Positions 62,871 to 64,000 of a DNA stretch of 64,000 bases are shown piece by piece. Position 1 is the first letter of the stretch. The number at the start of each line of letters is the position of its first letter. Position numbers and translations under genes: made by a program. The notes beneath the pieces were generated by a model. It worked only from the letters and a program-made list of their open reading frames with translations, had not been told where the DNA came from and did no database searches. The DNA is taken from NCBI GenBank assembly GCA_963383645.1, contig OY726565.1, forward strand, positions 25,480,466 to 25,544,465, written 5' to 3'. Origin of the DNA: Muscardinus avellanarius. Taxonomy: Eukaryota; Chordata; Mammalia; Rodentia; Gliridae.

Positions 62871-63404
62871 GCTATCATCTGTATGTTAAAGATATTACTT
62901 CTATCACATATGTTGGACTTTGTATCCTAGCTAGTCTCTGCTTTTCATTTTTTATGCTGAATCTTGTTGTAAATATAACAATATAGTCAAATATAAAACT
63001 ATTTTTCTTTATAATTCTTTTGCTTTTATATAAAAAATGATATTTGCTTTAATTTTCAATCAAAATCAGATAGTCACCAATACATTTGTCTCTTTTATAG
63101 TTCATATTATTTAATTTTTTTATAAATCTATGGAATTGATACAAGATATAATGTAAATACAGAAATCAAACATTTTTCAAGGACATTATCCAATTACTAG
63201 TCGTACTTGGTGAATAATACATCCCTTTCCTTACTAAAATCTTATTACGAATGTTGGTGTATTTCTGAAATTTGTATTATATTATATAACGTGTTGATAT
63301 TCTACGTAACTTCATGCCAGCATCTCATCTTTCCAATTATTACTGATTTATAATATGTTAAATATTGGTATTACTAGCATCTATTATTCTTTTTTTCTTT
63401 TATC

Positions 63405-63750
63405 CTCATTTTTAAAAATTTTTTATTAGTGCATTGTGGTCATACATCTCAATGGGATACAAGATGGTGGAAACATACATGTACACATCACCCAATTAGC
63501 CCTTACTCAATTCCCACCCCATTCCCCCCCCACTTCATCTCATACTTGGCTTAGTGATTGATTTTGATATGTTTATTAAAGTGCATCATATGCATTAGAG
63601 AATGTCCCTCTCCCCCCCCCTCTCCTCAGGTTGCCTTATTTGCTCATCTTTAGAATCTCCTTCTTCCTCTAGAGTTCTTCCTATGACCCTTTTCTCCCTA
63701 GCTTTCACATATTAGGGAGAGTATTTATTATCTCAGGTGAGCTTCAATAT
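63405..63750 (-). mobile_element. L1 3' end, antisense
   Basis: Reverse complement of the L1 3' UTR at 4690-5010: 'ctagctttcacatattaggg' mirrors 'aatatgtgaaagctaagg', and 'ttattagtgcattgtggtca' mirrors the end. Confidence 0.85.
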
Positions 63751-64000
63751 CTTTTAATCAAACTGCAATTTTATAAGAATCGCATTAAGTTTATAAATTT
63801 GTGTGGGGAACAGCGACATCTTTACAACAGTGTCTCACCCTCCAAGCACAAAGCAAATCTTTTCATGTAATCAAGTCTTCTTTTATGTCCCTAAATGAAA
63901 TTGTGACCTTTTAAGTGTAAGTTCTGTCCAACAAAATTGCCATTTTATTATCTCATATATTATCATTAATATTTTTAGCATTATCAGCTTTATCTTAAAT

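Overview
The window is mammalian nuclear DNA: an AT-rich stretch of introns holding 25 short collagen exons on the + strand, amid dense interspersed repeats. I identify the gene as COL19A1, the alpha-1 chain of type XIX collagen (a FACIT-type, fibril-associated collagen). The call rests on the non-collagenous segments, which match the COL19A1 chain as I remember it: a 14-residue IALPLLGDIGALLK exon, the following NFCGNCQ exon, and the GVPFNEGNGMSNLYKIQ interruption. No alignment was run. The organism is probably a squirrel-related rodent (Sciuromorpha), because the commonest repeat is a dimeric SINE with a 7SL/B1-like head and an ID-like tail (B1-dID type). The species cannot be fixed from the window.

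Layout. 1-5030: an old, truncated and broken LINE-1 (ORF1 end, ORF2, 3' UTR) with a nested SINE. 5031-10982: intron with a MIR and a MaLR LTR. 10983-60688: 25 exons (1335 nt, 445 codons), all phase 0 at both ends, with consensus AG/GT boundaries. Introns run from 79 nt to about 11 kb. Exons cluster at 31.5-33.5, 35.4-37.3, 39.4-41.5, 45.0-45.6 and 57.7-58.3 kb. 60689-64000: intron with three L1 3' ends in mixed orientation. The 5' and 3' ends of the gene, its promoter, and the N- and C-terminal domains lie outside the window.

The exons encode Gly-X-Y triple helix broken by short imperfections and two clear non-collagenous segments (41.4-45.1 kb and 57.7-57.8 kb). The rest is intron. About 38 SINEs are recognisable, in at least three subfamilies, with target-site duplications visible for many. 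There are also L1 fragments (one with a twin-priming inversion), five MaLR-type LTRs, two or three MIRs, one Tigger-like DNA transposon and many microsatellites, several seeded in SINE tails.

I found no unknown multi-gene system, no CRISPR array, no tRNA or rRNA gene and no second protein-coding gene. The most useful observations concern repeats placed within tens of bases of splice sites, the SINE subfamily structure, and rearrangements inside the L1 copies.
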